64,000 nucleotides of DNA from Paracoccus solventivorans (GCF_900142875.1 NZ_FRCK01000002.1:1-64000); one strand, 5' to 3'. Numbered from the stretch's first letter, positions 49,704 to 59,345 are shown. The notes: generated by a model from the sequence alone, not told the origin. Numbers and translations: made by a program.

Positions 49704-50201
49704 ATGACCCTTTCCATCCCCCGGCCCACCACTCGCCGGCTTGGCGCGCTGGCGCTGGTCGCAGCGTTGTCCGCCTGTGGCGGCGGCAAGCCCGACGCCA
49801 TGTATTTCGCCGAGCCGCGGGCGCCGCAGACCGCGCTGCATCCCAACGAGACCCCCGAGCTGCGGGCGCTGATCCAGAAATATTCCCGGCTTTACGGCGT
49901 CCCCGAGGCACTGGTGCACCGGGTGGTGATCCGCGAAAGCCGCCATCGCCCCGGGGCCCGCAACGGCCCCTATTACGGGCTGATGCAGATCCTGCCCGCG
50001 ACCGCCCGCGGCATGGGCTATCGCGGAGAGCCCGCCGGGCTGCTGGATGCCGAGACCAACCTGAAATACGGCGTCAAATACCTGCGCGGCGCCTATATGG
50101 TCGCCGACGGCAACCACGACGCGGCGGTCAAATGGTATGCGCGCGGCTATTACTACGAGGCCAAGCGCAAGGGGCTGCTGGAAGCCACCGGACTGCGCTG
50201 A
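49704..50201 (+). CDS. lytic transglycosylase lipoprotein (SLT domain)
   Basis: 165 residues. A signal sequence with a lipobox-type LSAC (Cys about residue 25) precedes an SLT/MltE-like domain: catalytic Glu in VIRESRHRPGA, the YYGLMQILPATARGMGY block, and AETNLKYGVKYLRG. It cleaves peptidoglycan glycan strands, forming anhydro-muramyl ends, probably anchored in the outer membrane. It is compact compared with most family members. ATG 49704 has GAGG upstream. Confidence 0.92.
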   Translation: MTLSIPRPTTRRLGALALVAALSACGGGKPDAMYFAEPRAPQTALHPNETPELRALIQKYSRLYGVPEALVHRVVIRESRHRPGARNGPYYGLMQILPATARGMGYRGEPAGLLDAETNLKYGVKYLRGAYMVADGNHDAAVKWYARGYYYEAKRKGLLEATGLR

Positions 50202-50257
50202 GCCGGGTGCTGCGCGCCGCGCTTGTCTATCGCGCAGCGCCGCCTTAGGTCGGGGAC

Positions 50258-50551
50258 ATGACCCAGAATCTGACCCACACCACCTGCACCGTCGCCACCG
50301 AACACGGCAGCCGATATCTGCAACAGCTCTGCAAGCACTGGGCCCACAAGTTCGAGGTCGAGTTCGATCCGAACCAGGGCCGGATCGCGATGCCCGACGA
50401 CCGGGTGATCACCCTGACCGCCGGACCGCAGGCGCTGACCATCGCGCTGATCGCCCCGGCCGAATCGGCCGCGGCCACGCAGCGGGTCATCGACGCCCAT
50501 ATCGAGCGCTTCGCCTTTCGCGAGCAGCTGAGCTTCGACTGGCAGGGCTGA
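50258..50551 (+). CDS. DUF2218 protein
   Basis: 97 residues matching the DUF2218 family: an ATEHGSRYLQQLCKHWAHKFEVEF start with a two-layer alpha/beta pattern and conserved His/Lys. Function is unknown; members are often found near siderophore-utilisation genes, but no such gene is here. It is a cytoplasmic soluble protein convergent with nadK. Confidence 0.85.
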   Translation: MTQNLTHTTCTVATEHGSRYLQQLCKHWAHKFEVEFDPNQGRIAMPDDRVITLTAGPQALTIALIAPAESAAATQRVIDAHIERFAFREQLSFDWQG

Positions 50552-50578
50552 GCCCCGCCCGGCGCGCGAGCGGCCTGG

Positions 50579-51331
50579 TTACAGGAACTGCTCGCGCATC
50601 ATCCGTTCCTCCATCCCGTGGCCGTGGTCGAACAGCAGCCGGTGCGCGATGCGCGGCTCGCTGCGGATCTCGACCCACAGCACCCGGTCGACCTGCTTGG
50701 AATCGGCGTCCGCCATCACCGGGCGCTTGGCCGCGTCCAGCACATCCAGCCGGATCACCGAATCATGGCGCAGGATGGCGCCCCGCCAGCGCCGCGGCCG
50801 GAACGAGGCGATCGGCGTCAGCGCCAGCACGTCCGAGCCCATCGGCAGGATCGGCCCGCCCGCGGAATAGTTGTAGGCGGTGGAGCCGGCGGGCGTCGCC
50901 ACCATCAGCCCGTCGCAGACCAGCTCTTCCATCCGCACGCGCCCGTCGACGGTGACGCGGACGCTGGCCGCCTGCGGGCCGGTGCGCAGCATGCTGACCT
51001 CGTTGATCGCCAGCGCCCGGGATTCGGTGCCGTCCGGGGCGCCCGCCACCATCGACAGCGGGTTGATCACGGTTTCCTCGGCCGCGGCGATGCGCTCGTG
51101 CAGACCGTCCTCGGAATAATCGTTCATCAGAAAGCCGACGGTGCCGCGGTTCATCCCGTAGACCGGCTTGCCCAGATTCTGGCGCAGCGTGGACAGCAGG
51201 AACCCGTCCCCCCCCAGCGCCACCACCACATCGGCCCGCGTCGCCGGCACCTGACCATAGCGCTGCATCAGCCGCCCCAGCGCAGTCAGGGCGGTATCGG
51301 TGTCGCTGGCACAGAAATGGATCGCAGTCAT
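50579..51331 (-). CDS. nadK: NAD kinase
   Basis: 250 residues. Phosphorylates NAD to NADP. The VVALGGDGFLL motif (GGDG), the NEVSM residues, the TPAGSTAYNYSAGGPI ATP/NAD-binding loop and the R-rich C-terminal strand are characteristic. ATG 51331 begins MTAIHFCASDT, matching rhodobacterial homologues as recalled; ATG 51340 would add three residues. Its start region is 157 bp from the divergent glyA start. Confidence 0.95.
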   Translation of the reverse strand: MTAIHFCASDTDTALTALGRLMQRYGQVPATRADVVVALGGDGFLLSTLRQNLGKPVYGMNRGTVGFLMNDYSEDGLHERIAAAEETVINPLSMVAGAPDGTESRALAINEVSMLRTGPQAASVRVTVDGRVRMEELVCDGLMVATPAGSTAYNYSAGGPILPMGSDVLALTPIASFRPRRWRGAILRHDSVIRLDVLDAAKRPVMADADSKQVDRVLWVEIRSEPRIAHRLLFDHGHGMEERMMREQFL

Positions 51332-51487
51332 GGCGCGCATCCATGCACCTGACGGCGGGCTTGGCAAGGGCAGCCGGGCTGTTTGCGGCCGCGCAACCCG
51401 AGGTGGACGCAGGTTTTCCGCCGCCCCCGCTGGCCACCTCCGCGCAAAGCCGCTAACAGGCGGTCGAACCCCGGCCCGGAGGACAAC

Positions 51488-52771
51488 ATGACCGACAGCG
51501 CGTTTTTCACCGCCCCCCTTTCGCAGCGCGACCCCGAGATCTTTGACGCCATCGGCAAGGAGCTGGGCCGCCAGCGCGACGAGATCGAGCTGATCGCATC
51601 CGAGAACATCGTCAGCCGCGCCGTGCTCGAGGCGCAGGGCTCGGTGCTGACCAACAAATATGCCGAGGGCTACCCGGGCAAGCGCTATTACGGCGGCTGC
51701 CAGTTCGTCGATATCGTCGAGGATCTGGCGATCGAGCGCGCCAAGCAGCTGTTCGGCTGCAATTTCGCCAACGTGCAGCCGAACTCGGGGTCGCAGATGA
51801 ACCAGGCGGTGTTCCTGGCGCTGCTGCAGCCCGGCGACACCTTCATGGGGCTGGACCTGAACTCGGGCGGGCACCTGACCCATGGCTCGCCGGTGAACAT
51901 GTCGGGCAAGTGGTTCAACGTGCTCAGCTATGGCGTGCGGCCCCAGGACCAGCTGCTGGACATGGAAGAGATCCGCGCCAGGGCGCTGGAGCACAAGCCC
52001 AAGCTGATCGTGGCCGGCGGCACCGCCTATTCCCGCGTCTGGGACTGGGCCGCCTTCCGCGCCATCGCCGACGAGATTGGCGCGTATCTGATGGTGGACA
52101 TGGCCCATATCGCCGGGCTGGTCGCGGGCGGGCAGCATCCCTCGCCCCTGCCCCATGCGCATGTGGTGACCACCACGACGCATAAATCCCTGCGCGGGCC
52201 GCGCGGCGGCATGGTGCTGACCAACGACCCGGAGATCGCGAAAAAGATCAACTCGGCGGTGTTCCCCGGGCTGCAGGGCGGGCCGCTGATGCATGTGATC
52301 GCCGCCAAGGCGGTGGCGCTGCGCGAGGCGCTGGAGCCCTCGTTCAAGGACTACGCCGCGCAGGTGGTGGCGAATGCCCGCGCCATGGCGGATGAGCTGA
52401 TGAAGGGCGGCATCGACATCGTGTCGGGCGGTACCGACAACCACCTGATGCTGGCCGACCTGCGCCCCAAGGGGGTGACCGGCAAGGCGACCGAGGCCGC
52501 GCTGGGGCGCGCTCATATCACCTGCAACAAGAACGGCGTTCCCTTCGACCCGGAAAAGCCGTTCGTTACCAGCGGCATCCGCCTGGGCACCCCCGCCGGC
52601 ACCACCCGCGGCTTCGGCGAGGCCGAGTTCCGCCAGATCGCCCGCTGGATCGTCGAGGTGGTCGACGGGCTGGCCGCCGAGGGCGAGAACGGCAATGCCG
52701 AGGTCGAGGCCCGCGTGGCCGCCGAGGTCAAGGCGCTGTGCGCGAAGTTTCCGCTTTACGCGGGGATGTGA
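51488..52771 (+). CDS. glyA: serine hydroxymethyltransferase
   Basis: 427 residues. PLP enzyme interconverting serine and glycine with tetrahydrofolate. Blocks are [38 protein letters not shown], the PLP lysine in [14 protein letters not shown], and the NKNGVPFD and [15 protein letters not shown] segments. ATG 51488 follows CGGAGGAC. It ends upstream of a composite repeat and a U-tracted terminator. Confidence 0.97.
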   Translation: MTDSAFFTAPLSQRDPEIFDAIGKELGRQRDEIELIASENIVSRAVLEAQGSVLTNKYAEGYPGKRYYGGCQFVDIVEDLAIERAKQLFGCNFANVQPNSGSQMNQAVFLALLQPGDTFMGLDLNSGGHLTHGSPVNMSGKWFNVLSYGVRPQDQLLDMEEIRARALEHKPKLIVAGGTAYSRVWDWAAFRAIADEIGAYLMVDMAHIAGLVAGGQHPSPLPHAHVVTTTTHKSLRGPRGGMVLTNDPEIAKKINSAVFPGLQGGPLMHVIAAKAVALREALEPSFKDYAAQVVANARAMADELMKGGIDIVSGGTDNHLMLADLRPKGVTGKATEAALGRAHITCNKNGVPFDPEKPFVTSGIRLGTPAGTTRGFGEAEFRQIARWIVEVVDGLAAEGENGNAEVEARVAAEVKALCAKFPLYAGM

Positions 52772-52790
52772 GCGCACGGCGACGCCGCAG

Positions 52791-52900
52791 GACCGGGGCG
52801 CTGCCCCGGGCCGCCGCCGCGGCCTTCCTCGCTGAAAACAGTCCACTGGACTGTTTTCAGGCGCTCGGAAGCCCGGGGATATTTTCACAAGGAAGAAAGA
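52791..52900 (+). repeat. composite intergenic repeat copy G (110 bp)
   Basis: Contains a GC-rich hairpin (GACCGGGGC...GCCCCGGG), a 29-nt palindrome CTGAAAACAGTCCA-C-TGGACTGTTTTCAG (52832-52860), then the CCCGGGGATATTTTCACAAGGAAGAA core. It is nearly identical to copy H in inverse orientation. Confidence 0.9.
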
Positions 52901-52924
52901 GGCGCCCTTGCCGGGGCGCCTTTT
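52901..52924 (+). terminator. Rho-independent terminator after glyA
   Basis: GGCGCCC pairs with GGGCGCC (7 bp, 6-nt loop) and runs directly into TTTTG. It is the only hairpin in the window with a convincing U tract right after the stem. Confidence 0.8.
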
Positions 52925-52928
52925 GTCG

Positions 52929-53312
52929 TCAGGCCAGACCGCGGCGGACCATGATCCAGACGGCGACCGCACCCACCAGCAGCAGCCCCATCATCACCGC
53001 CGCCGCCACATTCAGCGCCCCCGCCTGCCAGCGGGCCGAGGCGCCCAGCGGCCGCAGATAGCGCAGCAGCTCGGCATGGGCGCGGGCGGCGGCGGTGCTG
53101 TCCATCTGCCGCGCGACTTTGGGGCTGGCGGCCTGCGCCTGCGCCCTGAGCAGCACCTGCGCCGCCCGCCGCTGCCGGCGCGGCAGCGCACCGCCACGGC
53201 GGCGGATCATGGTGGCAAGGTCGGGCTGGCTGCCCCGCCGCGCGCCGCCCAGCCGTTGCGCCATCAGGGCGGCGACCTCGTCAGCCATCGCCCGCACGTC
53301 GTCCTGCGCCAT
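52929..53312 (-). CDS. hypothetical protein with one C-terminal membrane helix
   Basis: 127 residues. The first ~95 are basic and helical, with many Arg and Ala (RGGALPRRQRRAAQVLLRAQAQA), and a single membrane helix follows (about 98-121, AGALNVAAAVMMGLLLVGAVAVWIM). This tail-anchor-like topology would put the basic domain in the cytoplasm. I recognise no family. Convergent with glyA and divergent from the hydrolase gene. Confidence 0.7.
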   Translation of the reverse strand: MAQDDVRAMADEVAALMAQRLGGARRGSQPDLATMIRRRGGALPRRQRRAAQVLLRAQAQAASPKVARQMDSTAAARAHAELLRYLRPLGASARWQAGALNVAAAVMMGLLLVGAVAVWIMVRRGLA

Positions 53313-53391
53313 CGGTCCCCTGCTTTCCGCGATTCTTGACGGCAGGATATGCCCCTTGTCGCGGCTTCGCCAGAACGGCTAGAGCAGGGGC

Positions 53392-54159
53392 ATGGAACTG
53401 TCGCTGACCATCACCGGCGCTGCCGGCCCGCTGCCACCCGTCTTGCTGGCCCACGGATTGTTCGGGCAGGCCCGCAACCTGGGGGTGATCGCCCGCGCCT
53501 TGGCCGAGACGCGGCAGGTGATCGCCGTCGACATGCGCAACCACGGCGATTCGCCCTGGGACCCAAGGCATGATTACGAGGCGATGGCCGCGGATCTGGC
53601 CGGGGTGATCGCCTCCCATGGCGGGCGGGCCGATGTGGTCGGGCACTCCATGGGCGGCAAGGCCGCGATGTGGCTGGCGCTGACCCGGCCCGAGCTTGTG
53701 CGGCGGCTGGTGGCGCTGGACATCGCCCCGGTCGCCTATGAGCACAGCCAGACCGGCATTATCGACGCGCTCGAGGCGACCGACCTGACCGGCATCAGCA
53801 GCCGCAGTGCCGCCGACCGGGCGCTGGCCGCGCAGCTGGACGACCCCGGGGTGCGGGCGTTCCTGCTGCAATCGCTGGACCTGAAGGCGCAGCCGCCGCG
53901 GTGGAAGATGAACCTGGCAGCGCTACGCACGCAGATGGGGCAGCTGACCGGCTGGCCCGCAGGCGGCACCAAGTTCACCGGCCCGGCGCTGTTCCTGCAT
54001 GGCGGCAACAGCCCCTATGTCGAGGCCGAAGGGAAGGCCGCGATCCGCACGCTGTTCCCGCAGGCCGAGATCGCCTGTCTCCCCGGTGCCGGTCACTGGC
54101 TGCACGCGGAAAAGCCGGCCGAGGTGCCCGGCCGAGTGGCCGCGTTCCTGAACGGCTGA
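53392..54159 (+). CDS. alpha/beta hydrolase (YbfF/ABHD11-like esterase)
   Basis: 255 residues. Oxyanion region LLAHGLFGQARNLG, nucleophile Ser in GHSMGGKAA, DMRNHGDSPW, and the catalytic His in GAGHWLHAEKP form a complete triad fold. These blocks are typical of YbfF-like acyl-CoA/ester hydrolases. Cytoplasmic. The natural ester is unknown. The only start in frame consistent with the fold is ATG 53392. Confidence 0.9.
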   Translation: MELSLTITGAAGPLPPVLLAHGLFGQARNLGVIARALAETRQVIAVDMRNHGDSPWDPRHDYEAMAADLAGVIASHGGRADVVGHSMGGKAAMWLALTRPELVRRLVALDIAPVAYEHSQTGIIDALEATDLTGISSRSAADRALAAQLDDPGVRAFLLQSLDLKAQPPRWKMNLAALRTQMGQLTGWPAGGTKFTGPALFLHGGNSPYVEAEGKAAIRTLFPQAEIACLPGAGHWLHAEKPAEVPGRVAAFLNG

Positions 54160-54165
54160 GGGGCG

Positions 54166-54369
54166 TTATTCCGGGCCGTCCAGCGGATCCATGTCCTGGA
54201 TCCGGCCCGCCGCATACCAGCTGACCGGCAGCGAGATCGCCGCCCCGATGGCCGCCGACAGCGCGATCGGCTGCCAGTGATAATACCCCATGACCAGCGC
54301 CACGATCACGCCGACACCGGCAAGCGTGGCCATCGAGACCGACAGAAGCAGCAGGAACAGACGCGGCAT
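54166..54369 (-). CDS. small two-helix membrane protein
   Basis: 67 residues with two membrane helices (about 4-28 and 33-53) and an acidic, cytoplasm-facing tail (GRIQDMDPLDGPE). Resembles the small CTP-type integral proteins often annotated as hypothetical in Rhodobacteraceae; I cannot assign a function. It ends 7 bp from the convergent hydrolase stop and is 66 bp downstream of the DksA-like gene on the same strand. Confidence 0.75.
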   Translation of the reverse strand: MPRLFLLLLSVSMATLAGVGVIVALVMGYYHWQPIALSAAIGAAISLPVSWYAAGRIQDMDPLDGPE

Positions 54370-54435
54370 TCGCGACCCTTTCAGCAGATTTCCGCCCTAT
54401 TCTGAATAACTTCGCCGCTGGCGCCTTGATCCAGA

Positions 54436-54750
54436 TCAGACCGCGCAATTGGCGCAGAACGGGGTGTCGGGCAGCAGTTCCAGCCGCTTGGGCGGGATCG
54501 GATTGCCGCAGCGCACGCAATCGCCGTATTCCCCCGCCTCGATCCGCGCCAGCGCCGCGTCGATCCGGCGCAGCTCGGCCTGATCGGAAAGCCCCAGCGC
54601 CGACAGCACCTCATCCCCCTGCCGCTCGGTCGCGGCATCGTCCCAGTCCTGCGGCATGGGATCGTCGAGCTGATCCTCGATCGACAGCAGCGAGGCCAGC
54701 AGCTCATCACGGCGGGCAGTCAGGATCTTGCGGGCAGTCTCGGGGGTCAT
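54436..54750 (-). CDS. DksA/TraR-family zinc-finger protein
   Basis: 104 residues, short form of the family. The coiled-coil region contains a DxxDxA-type tip (DWDDAA) and the C-terminus a four-cysteine finger (CVRCGNP...FCANC). DksA proteins enter the RNA polymerase secondary channel and modulate initiation with ppGpp; short members may act without it. ATG 54750 has GGAGAG upstream. The tip motif suggests activity on polymerase is retained. Confidence 0.88.
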   Translation of the reverse strand: MTPETARKILTARRDELLASLLSIEDQLDDPMPQDWDDAATERQGDEVLSALGLSDQAELRRIDAALARIEAGEYGDCVRCGNPIPPKRLELLPDTPFCANCAV

Positions 54751-54871
54751 GGCTCTCTCCGGTCGTTCGGGAGAGAGTGGGGCGAGACAACGGCTTGCGT
54801 CAAGTGGCCCGCAAGGGGCCGAAGGTCGCGGGCAGGTGCGGGGGTTTGCGCGCAGCTGCCCCGCAGCCGGG

Positions 54872-56671
54872 TCAGGAATCCATCTTCAACGCCGAGATGA
54901 ACGCGCTCTGCGGGATCTCCACCTTGCCGAACTGGCGCATCTTCTTCTTCCCGGCCTTCTGCTTTTCCAGCAGTTTTTTCTTCCGCGTCGCGTCGCCGCC
55001 GTAGCACTTCGCGGTCACGTCCTTGCGCAGGGCGGCGAGGGTTTCGCGGGCGATCACGCGGCCCCCGATGGCCGCCTGGATCGGAATCTTGAACATGTGG
55101 CGGGGGATCAGGTCCTTCAGCTTTTCGACCATGGCGCGGCCGCGGGCCTCGGCGCGGTCGCGGTGGACCATGATCGACAGCGCGTCCACCGGCTCGTCGT
55201 TGACCAGGATCGACATCTTGACCAGGTGATCCTCGCGGTATTCGCTGATCTGGTAATCGAAGCTGGCATAGCCCTTGGTGACCGATTTCAGCCGGTCGTA
55301 GAAGTCGAACACCACCTCGGCCAGCGGCAGGTCATAGATCACCATGGCGCGGTTGCCGGCATAGGTCAGGTCCAGCTGGATGCCGCGGCGGTCCTGGCAC
55401 AGTTTCAGCACGTCGCCCAGATATTCGTCGGGCACCATGATCGTGGCCTTGATGCGCGGTTCCTCGATATGGTCGACCAGGGTCAGGTCGGGCATGTCGG
55501 CGGGGTTGTGCAGGTCGCGCATCTCGCCGTCGCGCATGAACAGGTGGAACACCACGCTGGGGGCGGTGGTGATCAGGTCCAGGTCGTATTCGCGTTCCAG
55601 CCGGTCGCGGATCACCTCGAGGTGCAGCAGCCCCAGGAACCCGCAGCGGAAGCCGAAGCCGAGCGCGGCCGAGGTCTCCATCTCATAGCTGAAGCTGGCG
55701 TCGTTCAGCGCCAGCTTCTCGATGGCGTCGCGCAGCGCCTCGAAGTCGTTGGCGTCGACCGGGAACAGGCCGCAGAACACCACCGGCTGCGCGGGCTTGA
55801 AGCCGGGCAGCGGCACGTCGGTCGGCTTGCGCTCATGGGTGATGGTGTCGCCGACGCGGGTGTCGCGGACCTGCTTGATCGAGGCGGTGAACACCCCGAT
55901 CTCGCCCGGGCCCAGCTCGGCGATGTCCTTCATCGCCGGGGTCAGCACCGCCAGCTTGTCCAGCCGGTAGCTGGCGCCGGTCTGCATCATGCGCACCTGG
56001 TCGCCCTTGCGGATCACCCCGTCCATGACCCGGATCATCACCACGACGCCCAGATATGGGTCGTACCAGCTGTCGACCAGCATCGCCTTCAACGCCGCAT
56101 CACGGTCGCCCTTGGGGGCGGGCAGGCGGGTGACGATGGCTTCCAGAACGTCGGGGATGCCAAGGCCGGTCTTGGCGGAAATCTCCACCGCGTCCTGGGC
56201 GTCGATGCCGATCACATCCTCGATCTGTTCCTTGACCCGCGCGGGTTCCGCCGCGGGCAGGTCGATCTTGTTCAGCACCGGGACGATCTCGTGCCCCGCA
56301 TCGATGGCCTGATAGACGTTGGCCAGCGTCTGCGCCTCGACCCCCTGCGTCGCATCCACCACCAGCAGGCTGCCCTCGACCGCACGCATGGACCGGCTGA
56401 CCTCATAGGCGAAGTCGACGTGGCCGGGGGTGTCGATCAGGTTCAGCACATAGGTCTGGCCGTCCCTGGCCGGATAGCTGATCCGCACCGTGTTGGCCTT
56501 GATGGTGATGCCGCGCTCGCGCTCGATATCCATGCTGTCGAGCATCTGCTCTTTCATGTCGCGCTCGGCGACGGTGCCGGTCAGCTGGATCAGCCGGTCG
56601 GCCAGCGTGGATTTGCCGTGGTCGATATGGGCCACGATCGAGAAGTTGCGGATGAGATCAAGCTGGGTCAT
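54872..56671 (-). CDS. lepA: elongation factor 4 (back-translocating GTPase)
   Basis: 599 residues, standard length. G1 [14 protein letters not shown], switch [14 protein letters not shown], and NKIDLP mark the GTPase. Domains II-V are complete, ending in the LepA-specific C-terminal domain ([26 protein letters not shown]), which reaches the peptidyl-transferase centre. It acts on stalled or mistranslocated ribosomes. Confidence 0.98.
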   Translation of the reverse strand: MTQLDLIRNFSIVAHIDHGKSTLADRLIQLTGTVAERDMKEQMLDSMDIERERGITIKANTVRISYPARDGQTYVLNLIDTPGHVDFAYEVSRSMRAVEGSLLVVDATQGVEAQTLANVYQAIDAGHEIVPVLNKIDLPAAEPARVKEQIEDVIGIDAQDAVEISAKTGLGIPDVLEAIVTRLPAPKGDRDAALKAMLVDSWYDPYLGVVVMIRVMDGVIRKGDQVRMMQTGASYRLDKLAVLTPAMKDIAELGPGEIGVFTASIKQVRDTRVGDTITHERKPTDVPLPGFKPAQPVVFCGLFPVDANDFEALRDAIEKLALNDASFSYEMETSAALGFGFRCGFLGLLHLEVIRDRLEREYDLDLITTAPSVVFHLFMRDGEMRDLHNPADMPDLTLVDHIEEPRIKATIMVPDEYLGDVLKLCQDRRGIQLDLTYAGNRAMVIYDLPLAEVVFDFYDRLKSVTKGYASFDYQISEYREDHLVKMSILVNDEPVDALSIMVHRDRAEARGRAMVEKLKDLIPRHMFKIPIQAAIGGRVIARETLAALRKDVTAKCYGGDATRKKKLLEKQKAGKKKMRQFGKVEIPQSAFISALKMDS

Positions 56672-56712
56672 GCGCCGCTATTACAGCGCCCCGCGCGTTG
56701 CGGAAAGGGGGC

Positions 56713-57699
56713 TTAGCGGCGCCCCGCCAGCCGCAGTTCGCGCCACATGGCGAAAGCGCCGGAACCCACGATCAGCGCGGCCCCGGCCAGCGTCAACGCG
56801 TCGGGGCGTTCGCCGAACACCACCACCGCCACCACCAGCGCAAAGACCAGCCGCGTATAGCGCAGGGGCGCGACCAGCGAGGCCTCGCCCACCCGGGTCG
56901 CCACGATCATCATCGCATAGCCCGCGACGCCGACGGTGATGCAGGCGGCAAAGCCTGCGGCCTCGGCCGGGGTGGGCAGGCGCAGCGCCTCGCCCCGCAG
57001 CAGGGCCAGCGCCAGCCCGCCGGGGATCAGCGTGGCAAAGGCGCTGGCCGACAGCTGGTGCGACAGGATATGGCGCGGCATCCGCCGCGTGGCCAGGTCG
57101 CGCAGCGCCAGCCCCGCCACCCCGATCAGCGCCAGCACCGAACGCGGCTCGAACCCGCCGGTGCCGGGGCGGATGATCATCAGCACCCCCGCGAACCCGA
57201 CCAGGATCGCGGTCCAGCGCCGCCAGCCCACGCGTTCGCCCAGAAACAGCGCGCCGCCCAGCACCAGCGCCAGCGGCAGCGCCTGCAGGATCGCCGAGGC
57301 CGAGGACAGGTCGGTCAGTGCCAGCGCCATGACGAAACCCATCGAGCCCACGACCTCGCCCAGGTTGCGCAGCAGCACCGGCCGCGCCAGCAGGTCGCGG
57401 GTCCACAGCCGCCCGCCCTGCCGGGCCAGCAGCACCCAGAACACCACCATCCCCAGCACGCCGATGGTCGCCAGCACCTGCCCCGCCGGCAGGCTGGCCG
57501 ACAGGGTCTTGATCAGCGCATCCTCAAACGCGAAGGCCGCCATCGAGCCGGTCATCAGCACCACCGCCCGGCGATTGCCCGCCGCGGGGTCGGGCAGCGG
57601 CGCCGGCGCGGGCCCGATCGAGGACGGCAGCGCCGGCGCCACCGGAACGGCACCGGGCACCGGCGCGGCAGGGCGCTGGAGGCGGGGATCCCCGGTCAC
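56713..57699 (-). CDS. EamA/DMT-family transporter
   Basis: 328 residues with about ten membrane helices in two EamA repeats (VVLMTGSMAAFAFEDALIKTL..., LALIGVAGLALRDLATRRM...). Probably an exporter of amino acids or other metabolites. The N-terminal ~40 residues before the first helix are Pro/Ala-rich and the only start for the full frame is GTG 57699, so the true start may lie at a later GTG. It ends 41 bp before the lepA start on the same strand and so may be transcribed into lepA. Confidence 0.88.
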   Translation of the reverse strand: MTGDPRLQRPAAPVPGAVPVAPALPSSIGPAPAPLPDPAAGNRRAVVLMTGSMAAFAFEDALIKTLSASLPAGQVLATIGVLGMVVFWVLLARQGGRLWTRDLLARPVLLRNLGEVVGSMGFVMALALTDLSSASAILQALPLALVLGGALFLGERVGWRRWTAILVGFAGVLMIIRPGTGGFEPRSVLALIGVAGLALRDLATRRMPRHILSHQLSASAFATLIPGGLALALLRGEALRLPTPAEAAGFAACITVGVAGYAMMIVATRVGEASLVAPLRYTRLVFALVVAVVVFGERPDALTLAGAALIVGSGAFAMWRELRLAGRR

Positions 57700-57799
57700 G
57701 GCAGCGGCTTTCGGGGCGGGATCTGGATGGCGGATATGGCGGTCATGCCCCAGCCAGTGCTAGACTGCCGCTGTTCCGTCAAGCACCAAAGGCACCGCC

Positions 57800-57988
57800 A
57801 TGAAGTTCCACGTTCCAGACATGAGCTGCGGCCATTGCCGCGCCGCCATCGAACAGGCGATCGCCGCCGCCGGGGGAACCGCCGCGGTCGATCTGGACAG
57901 CCGCACGGTGACCGTCTCGGGGCTCGACGTCGCCCGCGCCACCGCGGTGCTGGCCGAGGCCGGCTACAGCGCCACCCCCGCGAGCTGA
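57800..57988 (+). CDS. CopZ-like heavy-metal-associated (HMA) protein
   Basis: 62 residues: one HMA domain with the metal-binding MSCGHC (MxCxxC) at residues 8-13 and the VDLDSRTVTVSG strand. Such proteins bind Cu(I) and hand it to P1B ATPases such as the CopA encoded 1.4 kb away on the other strand. ATG 57800 follows AAGGCACCGCC. It is a free chaperone, not an ATPase fragment, since stop and start are clean. Confidence 0.92.
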   Translation: MKFHVPDMSCGHCRAAIEQAIAAAGGTAAVDLDSRTVTVSGLDVARATAVLAEAGYSATPAS

Positions 57989-58210
57989 CTGGCGCGCGAT
58001 TCGCGCCCACGCGTCCCGGGCCACCGGACCGCCGCGCCCCGCAAGGGCCGCATCTGGTGGCCGCCGCCTGCGACACCACTGCCCATGGAACGGGCGCGGG
58101 TTTTGTTGCCCCGCACCCGCGGCGGTGGTATTTTCCGGCACAGCCGCCACCGGCGGACACCAAGACAAACGACTGCCGCAAGCGCAGCACCCCGAGGACA
58201 GGAGATTCCC

Positions 58211-58513
58211 ATGATGAAACCCGTCGTGGCCGTGGCCGCCATCCTGCTGACCACCCCCTTTGCCGTGGCCGGTCCCATCGACAACGCCTGCATCCGTTCC
58301 GACCGCGGCGCGCGCAGCCCCGGGCTGTGCGGCTGCATCCAGCAGGTCGCCAACATGACGCTGTCGCGCGCCGACCAGCGCCGGGCGGCCGGGTTCTTCA
58401 AGGACGCCCAGCAGGCGCAGGACGTGCGCATGTCCAAGACCGCCGCCGACAACCAGTTCTGGGCGCGCTACAAGACCTTCGCCAGCACCGCCGAGGCCTA
58501 TTGCGGGCGATGA
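58211..58513 (+). CDS. small exported protein with paired cysteines
   Basis: 100 residues with a signal peptide (residues 1-20, ending AVA-GPIDNAC). The mature protein is helical with four cysteines (NACIR, GLCGCIQQV, AYCGR) and the block TLSRADQRRAAGFFKD. Rhodobacterial relatives are sometimes labelled arginine transporter, for which I see no support; it looks like a periplasmic disulfide-stabilised helical protein. AGGAG precedes ATG 58211. It overlaps cobB by 4 bp (ATGA). Confidence 0.82.
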   Translation: MMKPVVAVAAILLTTPFAVAGPIDNACIRSDRGARSPGLCGCIQQVANMTLSRADQRRAAGFFKDAQQAQDVRMSKTAADNQFWARYKTFASTAEAYCGR

Positions 58514-59199
58514 GCCGCCGCCCCCGCATCGTGGTGCTGACCGGCGCGGGGCTGTCCGCCGAAAGCGGGCTGGCCACGTTTCGCGATGGCGGGGGCCTGT
58601 GGGAACAGCACCGGGTCGAGGATGTGGCGACGCCGCAGGCGTTCCGCCACGACCCGGCACTGGTGCTGCGCTTCTACGACCAGCGCCGCGCCGGAGCGGC
58701 CGCCGCCCGCCCCAATGCCGCGCATCAGGCGCTGGCGCGGCTGAGCCGGGCCGAGGGCGTCACCCTGATCACCCAGAATGTCGACACGCTGCTGGAACAT
58801 GCAGGCGCGCGCGACGTGATCCACATGCACGGGCGGCTGGACCAGGCGCTCTGCCCCGCCTGCGCCCGGCGCTGGCCGGCGCCCCGGACCATGGCGGTGG
58901 GCCTGCCCTGCCCCGACTGCGCCACCCCCGGCGCGCGCCCCGACATCGTCTGGTTCGGAGAGATGCCCTATCACATGGACCGCATCGAACAGGCGCTCGA
59001 CCGCGCCGACATCTTCGCGGCGATCGGAACCTCGGGCAATGTCTACCCGGCCGCGGGCTTCGTCGACGTGGCCCGCGACAACGGCGCGGAAACGGTCGAG
59101 CTCAACCTCGCCGCCACCGCCCCCGGCCGCTTCGACCGCGTGATCCAAGGCCCGGCCACCAGCACCGTCCCCGCCTGGGTCGCGGCGCTGCTGGACTGA
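58510..59199 (+). CDS. cobB: NAD-dependent protein deacylase (sirtuin)
   Basis: 229 residues. Class III sirtuin: NAD-binding GAGLSAESGLATFRD, QNVDTLLEHAG, catalytic His in HMHGRLDQ, a Cys4 zinc finger (CPAC ... CPDC), IVWFGEMPY and GTSGNVYPAAGFV. It removes acetyl, and possibly succinyl, groups from lysines using NAD. The Y-x-x-R type acyl pocket (YDQRR) suggests desuccinylase activity is possible. Coupled by overlap to the small exported protein gene. Confidence 0.93.
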   Translation: MSRRPRIVVLTGAGLSAESGLATFRDGGGLWEQHRVEDVATPQAFRHDPALVLRFYDQRRAGAAAARPNAAHQALARLSRAEGVTLITQNVDTLLEHAGARDVIHMHGRLDQALCPACARRWPAPRTMAVGLPCPDCATPGARPDIVWFGEMPYHMDRIEQALDRADIFAAIGTSGNVYPAAGFVDVARDNGAETVELNLAATAPGRFDRVIQGPATSTVPAWVAALLD

Positions 59200-59221
59200 G
59201 GCGCGCGCCGTCCCGGCCCCC

Positions 59222-59333
59222 TTTTTCTTCTGTCCGGAAATATTCCGCGGGCTTTCGAGCGCCCGGAAAACAGTCCAGTGGACTGTTTTCAGCGAGGAAG
59301 GCCACGGCAGTGGCCCGGGGCAGAGCCCCGGTC
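59222..59333 (-). repeat. composite intergenic repeat copy H (112 bp)
   Basis: On the minus strand it repeats copy G almost base for base: GACCGGGGCTCTGCCCCGGG, GGCCTTCCTCGCTGAAAACAG palindrome arm, central TCCACTGGACTGTTTTC, then CCCGCGGAATATTT and AGAAGAA. It separates the convergent cobB and copA genes. Confidence 0.88.
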
Positions 59334-59345
59334 CCATGCTTGCAC

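Noticed and set aside
58211-58513. Arginine transporter label used for relatives of this small protein
   Set aside because: A 100-residue exported protein with no membrane helices after its signal peptide cannot be a transporter by itself.
59102-59305. Minus-strand frame beginning MAFLAENSPLDCF, with a similar peptide readable from copy G near 52820
   Set aside because: Both peptides come from translating the composite repeat (copies G and H), so the similarity is nucleotide-level and not evidence of a protein family.
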